From contig JALJCO010010476.1 of the NCBI GenBank assembly GCA_023101725.1, positions 124,001 to 188,000 on the forward strand: a stretch of DNA of 64,000 nucleotides. The letters run 5' to 3'. The notes below the pieces were generated by a model, which saw only the letters and a program-made list of their open reading frames with translations, did no database searches and was not told the origin of the DNA. The DNA comes from Atherinomorus stipes (Eukaryota; Chordata; Actinopteri; Atheriniformes; Atherinidae). Positions 42,821-57,100 of this stretch are shown here, in pieces (positions within the stretch are counted from its first letter, which is position 1; every line of letters starts with the position of its first letter). A program made the translations under genes and the position numbers.

Positions 42821-45591
42821 AATCTATGATACACAGACCTCAGGGACGATCAGCGCAGGGAATCAAGGTTTTTCTAGTTGTGAAGTGTTGCAGATTTGAG
42901 AACCGGAGAGCCTTAAGGTAATACTTTTTTGGGGTTTTTTTTTAGGGCTGAGATTACGGAATTTGTTTTCTGTGATTATACCCTCTGCTTGAATATTGTT
43001 TGCCAGTAGCTGTGTATGATCTGTATGGTGGATGTGTGTGTGATATAAATCATAGTCCAGTGCTGTGCAGCATCAGAGCCGAAATAACTGTCTCGCTTGA
43101 CAAAGTGCCTTGTAACAGGGAGAGACACGGCCCTTATGGCCAATGCAGATAAAAGCTGCCATCTGTGGGCAATTCTCTTCGGCAGCTCTAAGTTAGGAAA
43201 TGGAGATCCGGTGGTTACCGAACACGACAATGTCCAGACTATCATTTCATCTGACCACCTGGATTTCAAACAAACTTTGTCTGCAAACTGTCTAAGCTCG
43301 TCTATTTGTGCTCTGACATGTAGATCATTGTGAAGCCTGTTAAAACCAAAATGAAATGAGCTTCCAGCAGTCTCGTTAATAAATCAAGGGAGGATTTTCA
43401 AACTACTTTTTGATTGTTGAGGCACCCATGATTTTGCAACACACTTTCAAGAGTAGATTGTAACTGTTGCACTGTGGGCACAATGCGGTGCAAATTTTGC
43501 AAAATGGATGAAGAGTGGAAGCTTTTCCAATTATACAACTTTGGTGTTTTTTGTGACAGATGGGTATCATTTCAAACTGTGCTTGCATTACAAGTTTTCT
43601 ATGTGTTTTTATTATAGCAGAAAGCTTTGGCTCTTCTTCCTCAGTTTTCAAATTGCAGTGTAATTGTATGTGATGCTCAGCTTCTCCAATTCATGTGCAA
43701 AATGCATAAATAAAAAAAAACTGTAGAGGGAGAGAAACACTGTAATCATGCAATAACATTTTCGACTGTATGCGTGGCAGAATTCAAAATGCTATTGGGA
43801 TTATGGCTCTTAAGCATTGGGAGGTAATGTGAACTGTTGGCAGAAATGACTTATTTCATTATGCTGTCCCAAATATATGAAATACTTCAGCAAGAGGGCT
43901 GCTTCTTCCTGAGCTGTGCCCAATTTTAACGGTTTTCTCCAGTTGTTGAAGGATAGGCCTGCAATTTTGCAAAATGACTATTATTTGCCTTTCTCAAGGA
44001 ATCAACAACTTGAAAGTACAGTGCAATGAATTGTTGGGGTTCTGCAGCTGCATTCATTTACAATATGTCTTTTTTTTTTTTGCAAACAGAATTTAAAACA
44101 GAAAGCCGTTATTTATTTTCTTTGGGATATGAACTGCAAGTCTCTTCAATAAGTGGAAAGCACTTACCACCCTGCCTAATGTTTTTGTTTACAGCAGGGT
44201 AGTGATGTTGCTTTTCTCTTAAGCCATTAGGACATTTGAGACAATATTTAAAAAAGTGTCGTGTCTCTGCAGCCCGGCACATTCTCGCCCTTGATCAACT
44301 GCAGAAGTCAGACAGTAGCTCAGATCATTTTCCCCAGCCAAGGAAACACAGCATGGATCAACTCAATAACCTGATATTCTCTGTCTACTGAATGTGGCCA
44401 ATTTAGCAGAAGGTCAGTGCCTTTTTTTTTTCTTTTTTTCCCCACCAGAGACCATTTGGTGACCTCCCTCTGTAGCCCCAGCAGGACCAGAGGAGACAAA
44501 CAGAAAGTGTTTGTGTTGACCTTGCATTAAGATCTGGACTTCTCAAGGTGAACAGCTAGCTACCTGGGGTGGGACAGGGAGGCTATTATGTAAACTGCTT
44601 GTGTCACATGCTTGTAGAGTCATTTTTTCATGTATTTCTGGTCATTACAAACAGTGTTGGGGTGGATCTTAAAACTTAAAGATGCACATTGGCTAGAAAA
44701 GTGTAATGCGTGTGGTTGGTGCGGCTCCAAATCATCCTCCATCTTTTTATATGCAGAGGTGCCCTTCACAGTTTTAAATTAAACACTTCTTGTCTCAAGG
44801 AAATTATGGTGTGACTATGTCCTATTTCAAGAGGGAGGAATTCAGATCAGATCTATCTTTGCTGTCTTCATTGTGAAATTTCTCCTTCCCACTGTTTTGC
44901 ATTTATACTATGTATGTTTTTCCAGATCCAGCTGAGAAAATTGAATTGACAACAATGAGACACCTCCATCAAAATTTCCCACATTATGCTGTTATACTCA
45001 TACACAGTATGTGTCTGTTTTTTGGCGAGGAGACAATTGAATAAGATGACATTATAGATCTGTGAGAAGATTATGCAGGATAATTTTTGGCCATTTCTCA
45101 CAGCAGTTATATAGTTTTCACTCAGCCTGAAATAACTCTCTATTGTGCACCTCAAGGTCGCACAGCCTCAACTTTTGTTGACTTGAGTGAGGGTAAAAAC
45201 TGCAAGTGTGTGATCAGTATTTTCTTTTGGTGACAAGAGCTGGCCTTCAACCCCTTGAAAATGATTTGAGATATGAAAGGAGACGTTTTGTATTTGAAAA
45301 TGTACATTAAATGGTGTCAACAACACAGAAGAGGTCAGAGTAGAGTCCCCATGGAGACTGAATCTGGCTGCCGCGCTCAAAGACCCGACACCCCTCCCTG
45401 AGTGGCGGCTCTGTGATGGCTCTCAGTTTCTCTCGTCATGTCCCTGGCAGCTTTGACACAGGTAATATGCATGCAGGCTGACAGTGGCTGGGATGTGCAG
45501 CAGAGACAATGATGTACATATCATTTTCCTCACTGACTGATTGAAGACTGTAATCTGTGCTGGACTTTCTCTCTGATTACACACGTCTCAG

Positions 45592-45679
45592 GGAGCAAAA
45601 CAAGGACTCTGAGCTGCCACTGGGCACTGTGCTCATCCAGGGCTTTCAGCCTTCAAGAGGACTGAAGTCCGCCTTTAAG
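45592..45679 (+). other. exon-like segment without known homology
   Basis: An 88-base segment has a pyrimidine-rich acceptor (CTTTCTCTCT...GTCTCAG) and a consensus donor (AAG|GTGAGC). One frame is open and reads EQNKDSELPLGTVLIQGFQP and SRGLKSAFK. I do not recognise the peptide. It may be a real exon of an unannotated transcript or a chance pseudo-exon; no partner exons were found. Confidence 0.2.
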
Positions 45680-47365
45680 GTGAGCTCAATTTTTGTCCCA
45701 TTTACACTATTGTTACAAGTGTCGGATAGAATGTATCTGGTAGATAGTGGTCAAATACTGACTGTCTGAGGATAACGCAGAAACACAGATGTATCTGGCA
45801 CCCAAGGTCACCCATTCCCATCCGCAGCACAGTTACAGGTTGTTTGGCACATCCAGAAGTCTCCTCACAAACAAGAGAAACAGTATGAATTTCTCATTTA
45901 CCAGCTCTTTTCTCACAAAATGCAAAATGTCTCCAGCAGCTTAAGAAGCAAAGCCAGTATGAAAGAGAGATGCAGAAAAGCAGTATGTTGCTGGATATTT
46001 TGTTCTCTTTATTAAAAAAAAAAGAAAACACAGTTTCTTTAACAAGTATTACAAAGTCTTTTTTGCTTGCGTAAAATGAAATGTTTGTAATCAACATACT
46101 TGCACACTTGAGCCACTCTGCACATGCCTGCATAACCTTGTGAGGAGCGTTTGCGTCTTTAAGTGAAACCTGAGAAATTTCCCTGTTGACAATAGGTCAA
46201 TCCTTTACAGAAGGTACCTTGCACATTACAAGGTTGGTCTCCAGGGAGAAGTAATGGGTTCTGGGCAATTGACCAACCTGCCATGCTTTACTGCACCTGC
46301 ACTGAGTTAGAGCTGTCATCATTACCACTTCCTCTAACGTTCCCCCGCAGCAACCCAGACACTCCCACCCACAGCGATATTTCACTTTGGAGGAACATTT
46401 TCACTTTACATGCATCTCTCCACACACGAGTGGAAGGTAGCTTTTGGATTCAGAGCATTAAGGTAACATTTAACAGCCATTTGGGGTCTTTTAGTAGTTT
46501 CCAGAATTATTACCAGCTATGATCTGGCTTGAACTTTTCAGATTGAGAACCAAGCTTTTCAAAAAGAGAAATTCTTAAGGATAAAAGGTTGAAAGAGACA
46601 TCTTCTCATATTTTCTCTGTGTCAAAATATGAAGAAGATGATGTTAGTCATTTGAATGGCATTTATCCTGTATTTTAGTGGGTTATTCAAAAATGATTGC
46701 AAGATTGTAAAATCTGAAAATAGTCATTAGGCAGTTCTGTGAAAAAGCTGTTTGAATGGTTCATTAAAGTGAATCAGAAAAGGAACAAGCTCCTGCATTA
46801 GTTAGTTAATCAAGACTTGCTGCTAGAGAGCACCTTTAACTTAATTTTTCATTAGTACAATCCTTTAGAAAATGTTGTTGCACATTTAAATGAGTACAGC
46901 TACACTACAGACAGAGGAGGAATCAAAACTGTGGAGGTCACAGACATCACACACAGCTTACTGATTACACCGCTGTCTGAAATCCGGACTAATCAACATC
47001 TACGTCTTTGTGCTTTACTTGTGTTTAAGACCAATGTGGACAACATTCAGTGCTTTTTTTTTCCCTTTTTCTCTTTAATTGGGACACAAGTTTCTTTAAA
47101 CAGCTCTGACTTTTTCTACCACACAGTTCATTTAGCAACAGTTTGTTTTGTCGGTAAAGACCACTGAAGTTCAAGATATGACCAAAGCCAGAATGGATCA
47201 AGTGAGGGCAAGACTTTAGTGAGTTAAGAGACCAGGATGAGACAGCAGAGTTAAGACAGGTAGATTTTATTGATTTATTTAAATCTGTATACAGAAAGAA
47301 ATCAGTCATACATTTTACACACATCATGGCAAGCACATTATTCATACTCACATTGTGAGTATACT

Positions 47366-47867
47366 ATATATTTGTCCCTAACATTACCCTCCAATTAAAG
47401 AAAAGACTAAATTCACATAGTAATTCAAATAATAAGAAACTAATAATAAATAAAAATTTACAAAATTATAATTTGGTGAATTATAATGTTGCTTTGGAAT
47501 TGTGGTTGGAAATAATAATTTAAAAAAAACAAACAAACAAAACTGTCCCAGACACATACAGTAAGAGCACCTTGCTCTTGAACAGTGGACCAAAATACCT
47601 GTCAACAGGTGCAGACGTCTTTTTGAACATTAGAGAAAACACCTGATTGCAGTCATTGCCTCAAAGTGTCGCTGAACAAAATATTTTCTTCGAAGCCTCA
47701 TTATGCTTGTTTACTTGTTCTATTTTTGTGTGTTTGTTTTTGATATAAAGCAATGATTTTCATAGAATTTTCATTTGTTATTACTTTTGTCAATTTCAAC
47801 TTATTTCACTGACAGCTGATTTTTTCCTTCTTTAATTGGAGGGTATGAATAATTTTGAGGACGACTG
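47366..47867. mobile_element. Tc1/mariner-type MITE
   Basis: The two ends share an inverted repeat centred on ATTACCCTCCAATTAAAG (47383-47400) and its counterpart CTTTAATTGGAGGGTAT (47830-47846); the 3' end reads TACAGTCGTCCTCAAAATTA when reverse-complemented. TA dinucleotides flank both ends, as expected for Tc1/mariner. The 0.5-kb interior has no coding frame. The outer part of the 5' repeat is more diverged. Confidence 0.6.
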
Positions 47868-47869
47868 TA

Positions 47870-50800
47870 TATACTCACATTATATGTATTTTATAGTTTC
47901 TCAATATGATATAATGCAATTCAACATGAAACAATTTGTCACATGGCCAAATTGGTTCATTTTTCATTTGAATAAACAGTGACAGAAAGGGGACAGGTGT
48001 GTATTTCCTTTAAAATTCTAAATAATACCCCGTTTGGCAGAAAAATAAACACAATTGAGTATACCAGGACACTCACAAAGAAAACCCATGCTTGAGGGTC
48101 TGACAGGGTCAAAACTTGTCTATTTGATGCAGATAAGGGAAAGCATCTGAGAAGCAACTGAAACAAAAAAGCCTAAAACAGACACTGAGGTTGGTATTAT
48201 GTGTGTGTTCACCATTCTCTACAGCCTGCTAACATTAGGTAGCATACTTTGCAAGCTAGCTTTACACTTATTTGGCCTCTCTGCATGCCCAGCCAACTCT
48301 TGAAGCCTTGCATTGTACCGTATTTACTTTTTGCCGCATTTACTGTTAGTTTCTCCATTTTAGTGAGCCAAATTTTATCACTGAAAATTTGGCAGACATT
48401 GCTGTAGTCAGCCACAGCTGTGTCTTTGAGTGCAGGCAAAGCTGTTAACAAGAATTTTAGATTATGAATTGTTTGTTTTCTGTACAGAACAATGCTATAA
48501 ACATTTAAATGATTTTAAGTTAACAAATGACTAAGATACTGGATAGGTAGTTTAGTTGACTTACTCCTTTTTTTAGTCTTGAGTGAGCTTTATATAAAAT
48601 TTTAACCCTTTTTTGTCAGATATCAAGACAAGACTGACTAAATTTGCTTATTTAGTTTATTCAAACACAAGAACAACACCTAAAATTGAAAAAAAAAAAA
48701 AAAAATTAAAAAGTGGCAGCTTTATGTCTCCCATTATTAAACATGATTCTCATTTATAGATAAACTTAACCTGATTGGTTCTTTAGTACATATTTTGATC
48801 ACTTTAAGTCTATAATAGTTATCTGATGCTCATTTGTTCACATAACTCTGATAAACATCTCCTGAAGTACCTTAACAAAACTTAATCATTTGGAAAAATA
48901 ATGTTACGATAAAAGTAAAAAAAAAAAAGACAAGGAAAGGAAAAAGAAAAGCCAATACTTTACTATATTATAAATGCTTCAGATTAGGGCTCTTTTAATC
49001 AGAAATGATGGAGTCCTCAGCGTTGCATGTCTGTGGCAACTTTGCTCTGACTTGCAGATGTTTTTCTTTCAGTTTTCACTTCCTCCTCCCACACATGTCT
49101 TATATCAGTATTTGCTGGATCCAAAACGACCAGCTTTGAAAATGAAGGAGAGGAACTTTACATTGTGCCAGAAAAAGGAATGGAAATTGCGGGCAGTGTC
49201 AGATAATTGAGCTTGTCGTAAGAGACATGTTAATAACAGACAGAGATGCAGAAGACTTGTCACTTCGTACCCTGGGTGACAGACTCTCTCTGCTGTTGAT
49301 GAGCTGTTTTAGAGGGGAAATTGTTCCACGCAAACACCATCGTTATTACAAGCTGGCAAGCTGCTCGCTTGTGTACCCAATTCTGTTCGAACTGACAGAA
49401 TCCAATTGACCGGCACATATTCATGCACTTTATTTTCTTTATTCTCACCAACAATGCAGATAATTACTGCACCAAGTAAGACTGAAAATAGAATTTTACT
49501 GTGTCCCAGAAAACAATGCCAGAGCTGTCTCAGCAACATGTCTGCTGAAATTGCTGTGACTGGGAGTCCTACTGTAAGACAAGCAGCAATCCAATATTAC
49601 TTGTCAACTTAAAATCTACTGAAACCATATTGACACTTTTCTCTGCTATAAAAAGCAGTTCCTCAGGCTGTTTCTGCTGTAAAGCCACATGTAAACCTTC
49701 ACTTTGTGCATCACCCAACAGTTACTGCTGTGCTGTGAGTCAACCTGCTTCTGTGGGTGTCCATTTATACTGTCATTAGTAAACACATTCAATTATTTGA
49801 TCTGTAGAAGTTGTTTCTTCTGTTTTAAACAGTGATGAATGTCTTTAACCATAAAAATGACAGGAAGTTCATCGTCTTCGAGTGCAATTTGTGCTACTTC
49901 TTTGACATTCAGGAGGAAGCTGATAAAGAACTAGAACTTTTGTATTTTAAATCTCAAGCAAATGAATGACTGGCAGATTAGAGCATGGAAGATGAAGAAT
50001 ATGGGTCACTTACATGAGAATAATTCACCATTTGCCAGTGAAAATAAAGCAAACAGGGAATACACAATATAAAAAAGTTAAACCAGATTTTATTTGAACG
50101 ATGCTTAGTTGGTGAAATTCAGGAATTAAATCTCTGGATTTATATTTTCTTTCATTTTTCTCCTTTGAAATATTACCTCATTAAGTTCATTGGCCTTTAT
50201 TTCCAGATGCATCAGTTTACATCTCTCAAAACTGCTTTCACCTACTAATAAAACTTGTCCCAAAAAATAATGATCATAGCTGTTATATTTATAGCAGTTA
50301 ATAAAGAGCAGATTGGACTGGAGGGATGGAAAACCAGCATTACCCTGATAAGTTTAAATACTAAATGAGTTCAGCTGTCTAAAAATAGGTGAACATAGAT
50401 TTTTGAGTTAAAAGACAAATTCAGCCTAAAATTCATGTCCGTGTCCCCATCATTTATCCCCCCGGGAGAAGCAGCATTGCAAATGGGATGTTGTCTGTGA
50501 TGCTTGTGCCCTCAGAGAATAGCGCCAGAAGCGAGAAGAGTCTCCCAGGGACCAGACCACATCTGCTGAGTTCACGTCCCTCTGCCACTTCCAACACATC
50601 TCATTAATAAGGAGCCTTTACTGACACTGTGTCAGTGTGTCATGTATTTTTCTGAACTTTGACTTTGTTGTGTGAGTCCTACAGCGTGGAGGATGTGTGG
50701 CTGCCATGCTCATGTTTAGGGACAGTGTTGTGCCGCTGTCCAACAAGTTGTCCGTTATCTGCGGGAAATGTGTCCGTCCAGAGGTGGGGGCGGCTTTGTG

Positions 50801-53800
50801 CTCTCAACCAGGCCACCTCTCAGCCTTTGTGCCAGTAACAAGCTCAGCTCAGGCTCCAACGAAGCGAGAAATTGTAAACTCTCCGGAGAGGCCCAAAGGA
50901 GAGATAAGGGCTTAGTGTTTGCTGGCAATGTGCATGGGGATGAATCTGATACGGCCGAGTCCCACGCCAGAATGGGAGTGATGATACCTCCCCTTCTATG
51001 GAGAGTTATGTCTAATCCCCTTTACCAGTGTATTCACTTGCAAATATTCCTGTCACCATTAATATGTATTAACATCCTTCACATGGTGTTCAATACAGAT
51101 TTATCAGACTCTATTTTTCCTCTTGTGCTCACCATCATCTCTGAGCTGCTCTTCAACCACAGCTTTTCATAAAGAAAAAAGATCTGAGTGTGCTGCTGAT
51201 GTTCAAGCAGCCTGTCGATACTGTAGGGACTCCTCAGTTAGCCTGCAGCTGGGGCATGCAGACAAGAAAAAATCCTCCATGGTTTATTTGCATCACATAT
51301 TTTTAAATAAATTCTCCATAAACCTTCAGGAGGAAACATTCCATGGTGTGAGCATGTATTGTTAAATGGAGTATACAGGCAAAGGAGCATTAAAAATGGT
51401 TTTATTAAGTAAAATCTTATGCATAATCTCCAGGGGGGGTCTCAAAATGTTTTATATTAAGATTTGGAAACAATTGTTTGTTTTTTAAATTTATTTATTT
51501 TGATAATATTTACAGAAGTGTGAGCTTAATTCCAATATCACACACTTAATAAAGTTTAATAAACAAGAAATACATATATATCACTTATGTCACTAGTACT
51601 TATTGATGTTTTAACAACAAAATCTAAAACTTTTACTGTTTTCCAAATCTTTTAACTTGATATTTTCTTTGGGATAGACCCAAACATATTTCAATGCTCG
51701 ATTATACTTTTAACCTTTACTGTAAATATATAATTGAATATCTCCAAAATGTTTCAGTAAATGTACCATGAATTAGATTTACAGTTAGTTTAATACTTTC
51801 CAATTTGGCTATTTGTTGAATAAGTTTTTTTCTGTAAGTCAGTGTATATTCTGTACATTTTATAGCATTTCAGTACTGGGCAAAACCGACATTTTATGTT
51901 TCCATGACTGAGAAACTACTGCTCTTCTTTTCTACTGCATCTACAGAGAAAATAAAACATTGTTTCCTTGATTTCCTGAATTTTATTACATTTGCTTGAA
52001 AATGTATTAAATTTAGCCAAATAAAATATGATTGTAGCTTTGTCATATTAGCAGAATCTCTATAAAAAAATCTTTATTTACCCAAAAAAAATTTCAGTTT
52101 TGATGTAAATTTGTGACTGTTGATACTTTAAGTTTTTTATCCACCTGAAAGTAATTTAGTAACAAGATAAAGAATGTAGGATGAGATTTGTGTAAGATTT
52201 TGTTTGTGTTTGGTGGTCTAATCTAGACAAAGCCCTGAAAAGCTCATTACAGCCTGGTGAGGCCTTATAAGCCTTTGCCGTCTCCGTTAAAGCAGCCAAG
52301 AAGTGTCTGTCAGCTTCTTGGCAGAACCCAAATCAAGCTGTCAATTACTGGACGTGTTTATGGAAATTACATGTTTGTTAACATGCTGGAAAAATGTGCT
52401 CTCGGCTCAAGCAGCATGTGTTCGGAGAAACAATTTTGCTCGGAAATCACCTTTCAAATGGATGAAGGTGATCCTCATCAGATCGCAGACACGAGAGGCA
52501 TTTTAACTCTCCCTGTCCTGATGTGTGTGAGGAAAAGCTCAGACAGGAGGAGACAGAGCAAACAATCATAGGTGGAGTCTGTAAATAACGCCATGTTTTG
52601 GTTTATTAAATCATTTCCTGTCTGTTGTTAAATCTCCTTTGTTACTCTTTAAGATAAAAAAAAACAAAAAAAAACACATGTTTTGCAGCAGATGCAGCAG
52701 TGACAGAAGAAGCTTGGTGCAGCTGGACCAGTCACCTTTACATTTGATATCCAGCTGTATGAAGTTAATATCACATTCATCACAAATAAGAGATTTTACT
52801 TAATATACAAAACAGTGATTTTTGCAAATACAGGGAACAACACATTGAAGCTGTGGTTTGATAATTTATGTATCTGTTTTCACTCTTTATGTAAAAACAT
52901 CCACATGAGGAACTGCTCACATAAAGTCTAACTTCACTTTAAATAGATTTATGAAAAGGCCTTGTCAAAATGAAGCTCTCTCTACAATTCAGTGTAATGT
53001 CTCAGATGAGATGTTTATGTCAATTTCCGCTCTGATTCTTTCTCACATAAAGGCCTTGATTTCTGCCTCCCAATGATCATGAAATTGAGCCAATCGACAT
53101 GCGTGTCTCAGATGTCTGGCCGAGCTCATCTTAGACAAGGTAATTTTGCCAGAGCAATTACCATTGTAATGTATTCCAAAGTCGGGGCATTTGCTGCTGC
53201 TTAGGTGAGCTGCTGACAGCATGTTTTGATTTTTAAGCAATTGTGCTTTTCGCTCTGAGATCATGCCAAGGTCTGCATTTCTCCCTATGTAACAAACCTC
53301 TGCGATTCCATTATTTCACATTAACATCTAATTACCGCACTCAGACCTGCAGCTATATTGAAAAACTGCCACGAGTTCTGGGGTTTGACAGATCTGTAAG
53401 TAAAGATGGGCTGGTGGGTGTTTATGAAGAAGAAACTCTGACTGTAAGACATACGCAGTTCCCAGTGGACACGTATTACCTGTCATGAACAGTGACGAAG
53501 CCCCAGAGCACTGAAACTGTCATCACACGATTACTCTCACCATTACTGGTCCTACATCTCCATGTAATGGCTGTTGCACACTTAACAATTCAGATTGTAT
53601 TCTCAGTCGTTGGCACTTAAATGCTGCAGTCCATTTTATAACAAAGATAAAGATCTCTGTAATCTGCCAAAGCTCAACCATCCCTAGAGAGCTTGTCAGG
53701 CAGCATTTTGTTGTTCACAAGAAGTTGTCAACCACATAGAAACTCCCTTTGTTGGGCTACTGAGAGTGTTTCTTTGACTGCACTATTGTGTGCTTGTTGA

Positions 53801-54055
53801 TAGATGCTTGCACATTTAGTAAGACTGTGTTTTGTCCACTTATCTGCTTGATTCATCACAAGTGGGAGGTGTTATGTCACATTACATCACAATCATTCCT
53901 CTTTTTTCAACAAATAACTGATTTAGTATGGTACAGTAAAGTTGTGACTGAAGGTCAGGAGAGCATGTGTGGAGATCTTTTCTGATCTTGATATAAATAG
54001 CACATTATTTCCTCTATGTTAAAATGAGCCTTAAGCTTAAAAATTAAGTATGCAT
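47870..54055. other. gene desert downstream of SP3, part 2
   Basis: No gene was recognised on either strand. A-runs occur near 48689 and 48920. More balanced, low-repeat islands occur at about 50460-51150, 52230-52560 and 53000-53490; they have open frames by chance but no splice or start context. They are candidate conserved noncoding elements. Confidence 0.5.
52230..52560. promoter_or_regulatory. candidate conserved noncoding segment
   Basis: A 330-base island of balanced composition between very AT-rich flanks, including GCTGTCAATTACTGG and AAATTACATGTTTGTTAAC. A 104-codon open frame crosses it but has no recognisable motif, and the neighbouring frame is open too, which is more typical of conserved noncoding DNA than of a gene. 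Confidence 0.25.
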
Positions 54056-54057
54056 TT

Positions 54058-54101
54058 TATATATATATATGTATATATATATACACACATATATATATGT
54101 G

Positions 54102-54153
<52 letters not shown>
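54058..54153. repeat. (TA)n microsatellite, left flank of LINE
   Basis: Nearly pure TA/TG/CA alternation. It continues as TA repeat after the LINE (57475-57509) and after the Tc1 element (58870-58905), so both elements were probably inserted into one original TA tract. Confidence 0.9.
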
Positions 54154-54156
<3 letters not shown>

Positions 54157-57100
54157 CCCTCCTTGGGCTGCCACCTTATTGTGGTGGAGGGGTTGCGTGT
54201 TCTGAGGATCCTAGGGGCTATGTTGTCTGGGGCTAAATTATGCCCCTGGCAGGGTCACCCATGGCAAACAGGTTACTAGGGGAGGGACCAGACAAAGCGC
54301 AGCCCAAACACCCCTCATGGAGATGAAAATCAATGGAGCGGGTCACAGGGGCCCCCCCTCTGGAGCCAACCCCGGAGGTGGGGCACAGAGGCGAGTGCCT
54401 GATGGCCGGGCTCTTGCTCATGGGGCCCGGTCAGGCTCAACCCGAAAGGACGACATGGGCCCCCCTTCTTGTGGACCCACCACCCGCGAGAGGGGCCATA
54501 GAGGTCGGGTGCAGTGTGAGTTGGGCGGCGGCCGAGGGTGGGGGAGACCCTGGCGGTCCGACCCCCGGCTGCAGAAGCTAGCTCTAGGGACGTGGAACGT
54601 CACCTTTCTGGTTGGAAAGGAGCCTGAGCTGGTGCCTGAGGTTGAGCGGTTCCGACTAGATATAGTTGGACTCACCTCCACACACCACAGCTCGGGCTCT
54701 GGAAACACCATCCTTGAGAGGGGCTGGACCTTGTTCCACTGTGGAGTTGCTCCTGGCAAGAGCCGGCGAGCGGGTGTGGGCATACTCATTGCCCCCCGGC
54801 TCACCACCTGTACATTGGGGTTCACCCCAGTGGACGAAAGGGTAGCCTCCCTCCGCCTCCGGGTGGGGGGACGGGTCATGACTGTTGTTTGTGCCTATGC
54901 ACCGAACGGTAGTTCAGAGTACCCACCCTTTCTGGAGTCCTTGGAGAGCGTGTTGGAAAGCGTGCCCTCCGGGAACTCCATTGTTCTGCTGGGGGACTTC
55001 AACGCTCACGTGGGCAACGACAGTGAGACCTGGAGGGGCGTGATCGGGAGGAACGGCCCCCCTGATCTGAACCCGAGTGGTGTTTTGTTGTTGGACTTCT
55101 GTGCTCGTCATGGATTGTCCATAACAAACACCATGTTCAGGCATAAGAGTGTCCACATTTACACCTGGCATCAGGACACCTTAGGCCGCAGTTCCATGAT
55201 CAACTTCGTAGTCGTGTCATCGGACTTGCGACCCCTTATCCTGGACACTCAGGTGAAGAGAGGGGCACAGCTGTCCACTGATCACCACCTGGTGGTGAGT
55301 GGGGGAGGATGGTGGGGGAGGATGCCGGTCAGACCTGGCAGGCCCAAACGTGTCGTGAGGGTCTGCTGGGAACATCTGGCTGAGTCCCCTGTCAAGGAGA
55401 GCTGTAACTCCCACCTCCGGGAGAGCTTCACCCACATTCCGAGGGAGGTGGGGGACATTGAGTCAGAATGGGCTATGTTCCGCACCTCTATTGCTGAGGC
55501 TGCTAGTCGGAGCTGTGGCGGTAAGGTTGTCAGTGCCTGTCGTGGTGGTAATCCCCAAACCCCGTCAAGCTGAAGAAGGAGTCCTACCGGGCCTTCCTGG
55601 CCTGTGGGACTCCTGAGGCAGCTGTCAGGTATCGACGGGCCAAGCAGAGCGTGGCTCTGGCGGTCGCTGAGGCAAAAACGCGGACATGGGAGGAGTTCGG
55701 TGAGGCTATGGAGAACGACTTCCGGACGGCTTTGAGACGTTTCTGGTCCACCATCCGGCGGCTCAGGAAGGGTAAGCAGTGCACCATCAACACTGTGTAC
55801 AGTGGGGATGGTGGGCTGCTGACCTCAACTCGGGACGTTGTGGGTCGGTGAAGGGAATACCTCGAAGACCTTCTCAATCTCACCAACACGTCTTCTGAGG
55901 GGGAAGCAGAGTTTGGGGACTCAGGGGTGGACTCTTCTGTCACTGGGGCTGAGGTCGGCGAGGTAGTCAAAAAGGTCCTCGGTGGCCAGGCCCCTGGGGT
56001 AGATGAAATCCGCCCATAGTTTCTTAAGGTTCTGGATGCTGTGGGGCTGTCTTGGCTGACGCGCCACTGCAGCATCGTGTGGACATCGGGGGCAGTACCT
56101 CTGGACTGGCAGACTGGGGTAGTGGTCCCCTTTTTCAAAAAGGGGGATCGGAGGGTGTGTTCCAACTTCAGGGGGATCACGCTTCTCAGCCTCCCTGGTA
56201 AAGTCTATTCAGGGGTCCTGGACAGGAAGGTCTGTCGAACAGTCAAACCTCGGATTGAGGAGGAGCAGTGTGGTTTTCGTCCTGGTCGTGGAACAGTGGA
56301 CCAGCTCTACACCCTCTTCGGGATCCTGGAGGGGGCATGGGAGTTCGCTCAACCAGTCTACATGTGCTTTGTGGACTTGGAGAAGGCATTCGATCGTGTC
56401 CCCCGGGGATTCCTGGGGTGGGGGGGGGAGTACGGGGTGCCAGACCCCCTTGTCCGAGCTGTCCGGTCCCTGTACGACTGGTGCCAGACCTTGGTCCGCA
56501 TTTCCAGCTGTTGGGTTGAATCCATTCCCAGTGAGAGTTGGACTCCACCAAGGCTGCCCTTTGTCACCGATCCTGTTCATAACCTTTATGGACAGGATTT
56601 CTAGGCGCAGCCGAGGTGTTGAGTGGATCGGGTTTGGTGGCCTCAGGATCGGGTCTCTGCTGTTTGCAGATGACGTGGTTCTGCTGGCGTCATCGGGCCG
56701 TGATATCCAGCTCTCGCTGGGGCGATTTGCAACTGAGTGTGAAGCGGCCGGGATGAGAATCAGCACCGCCAAATCCAAGACCAGGGTCCTCGCCCGGAAA
56801 AGGGTGGAGTGTCCTCTCTGGGTCAGGAGTGGGGTCCTGCCCCAGGTGGAGGAGTTTAAGTATCTCGGGGTCTTGTTCACGAGTGAGGGGAAAATGGAGC
56901 GGGAGATGGACAGACGGATCGGTGCAGCGTCTGCAGTGATGCGGACTCTGCATTGGTCCGTCGTGGTGAAGAAGGAGCTGAGCCAGAAGGCGAAGCTCTC
57001 GATTTACTGGTCCATCTGCGTTCCTACCCTCACCTATGGCCATGAGCTGTGGGTCATGACCAAAAGAACGAGATCGCGGGTACAAGCGGCCAAAATGAGT

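Larger units (their letters stand above)
41751..47365. other. gene desert downstream of SP3, part 1
   Basis: No gene was recognised. About 42590-42820 is dense in AATTA/TTAAT/ATTTGCAT words. 45592-45679 is an exon-like segment with good splice sites but no known homology. A short CAAAGTTTGGACACACC near 41838-41854 resembles a Tc1-type repeat end but has no partner. The rest is ordinary AT-rich sequence. Confidence 0.55.

Noticed and set aside
52257..52571. 104-codon open stretch
   Set aside because: No domain or splice support; better explained as a balanced noncoding island.
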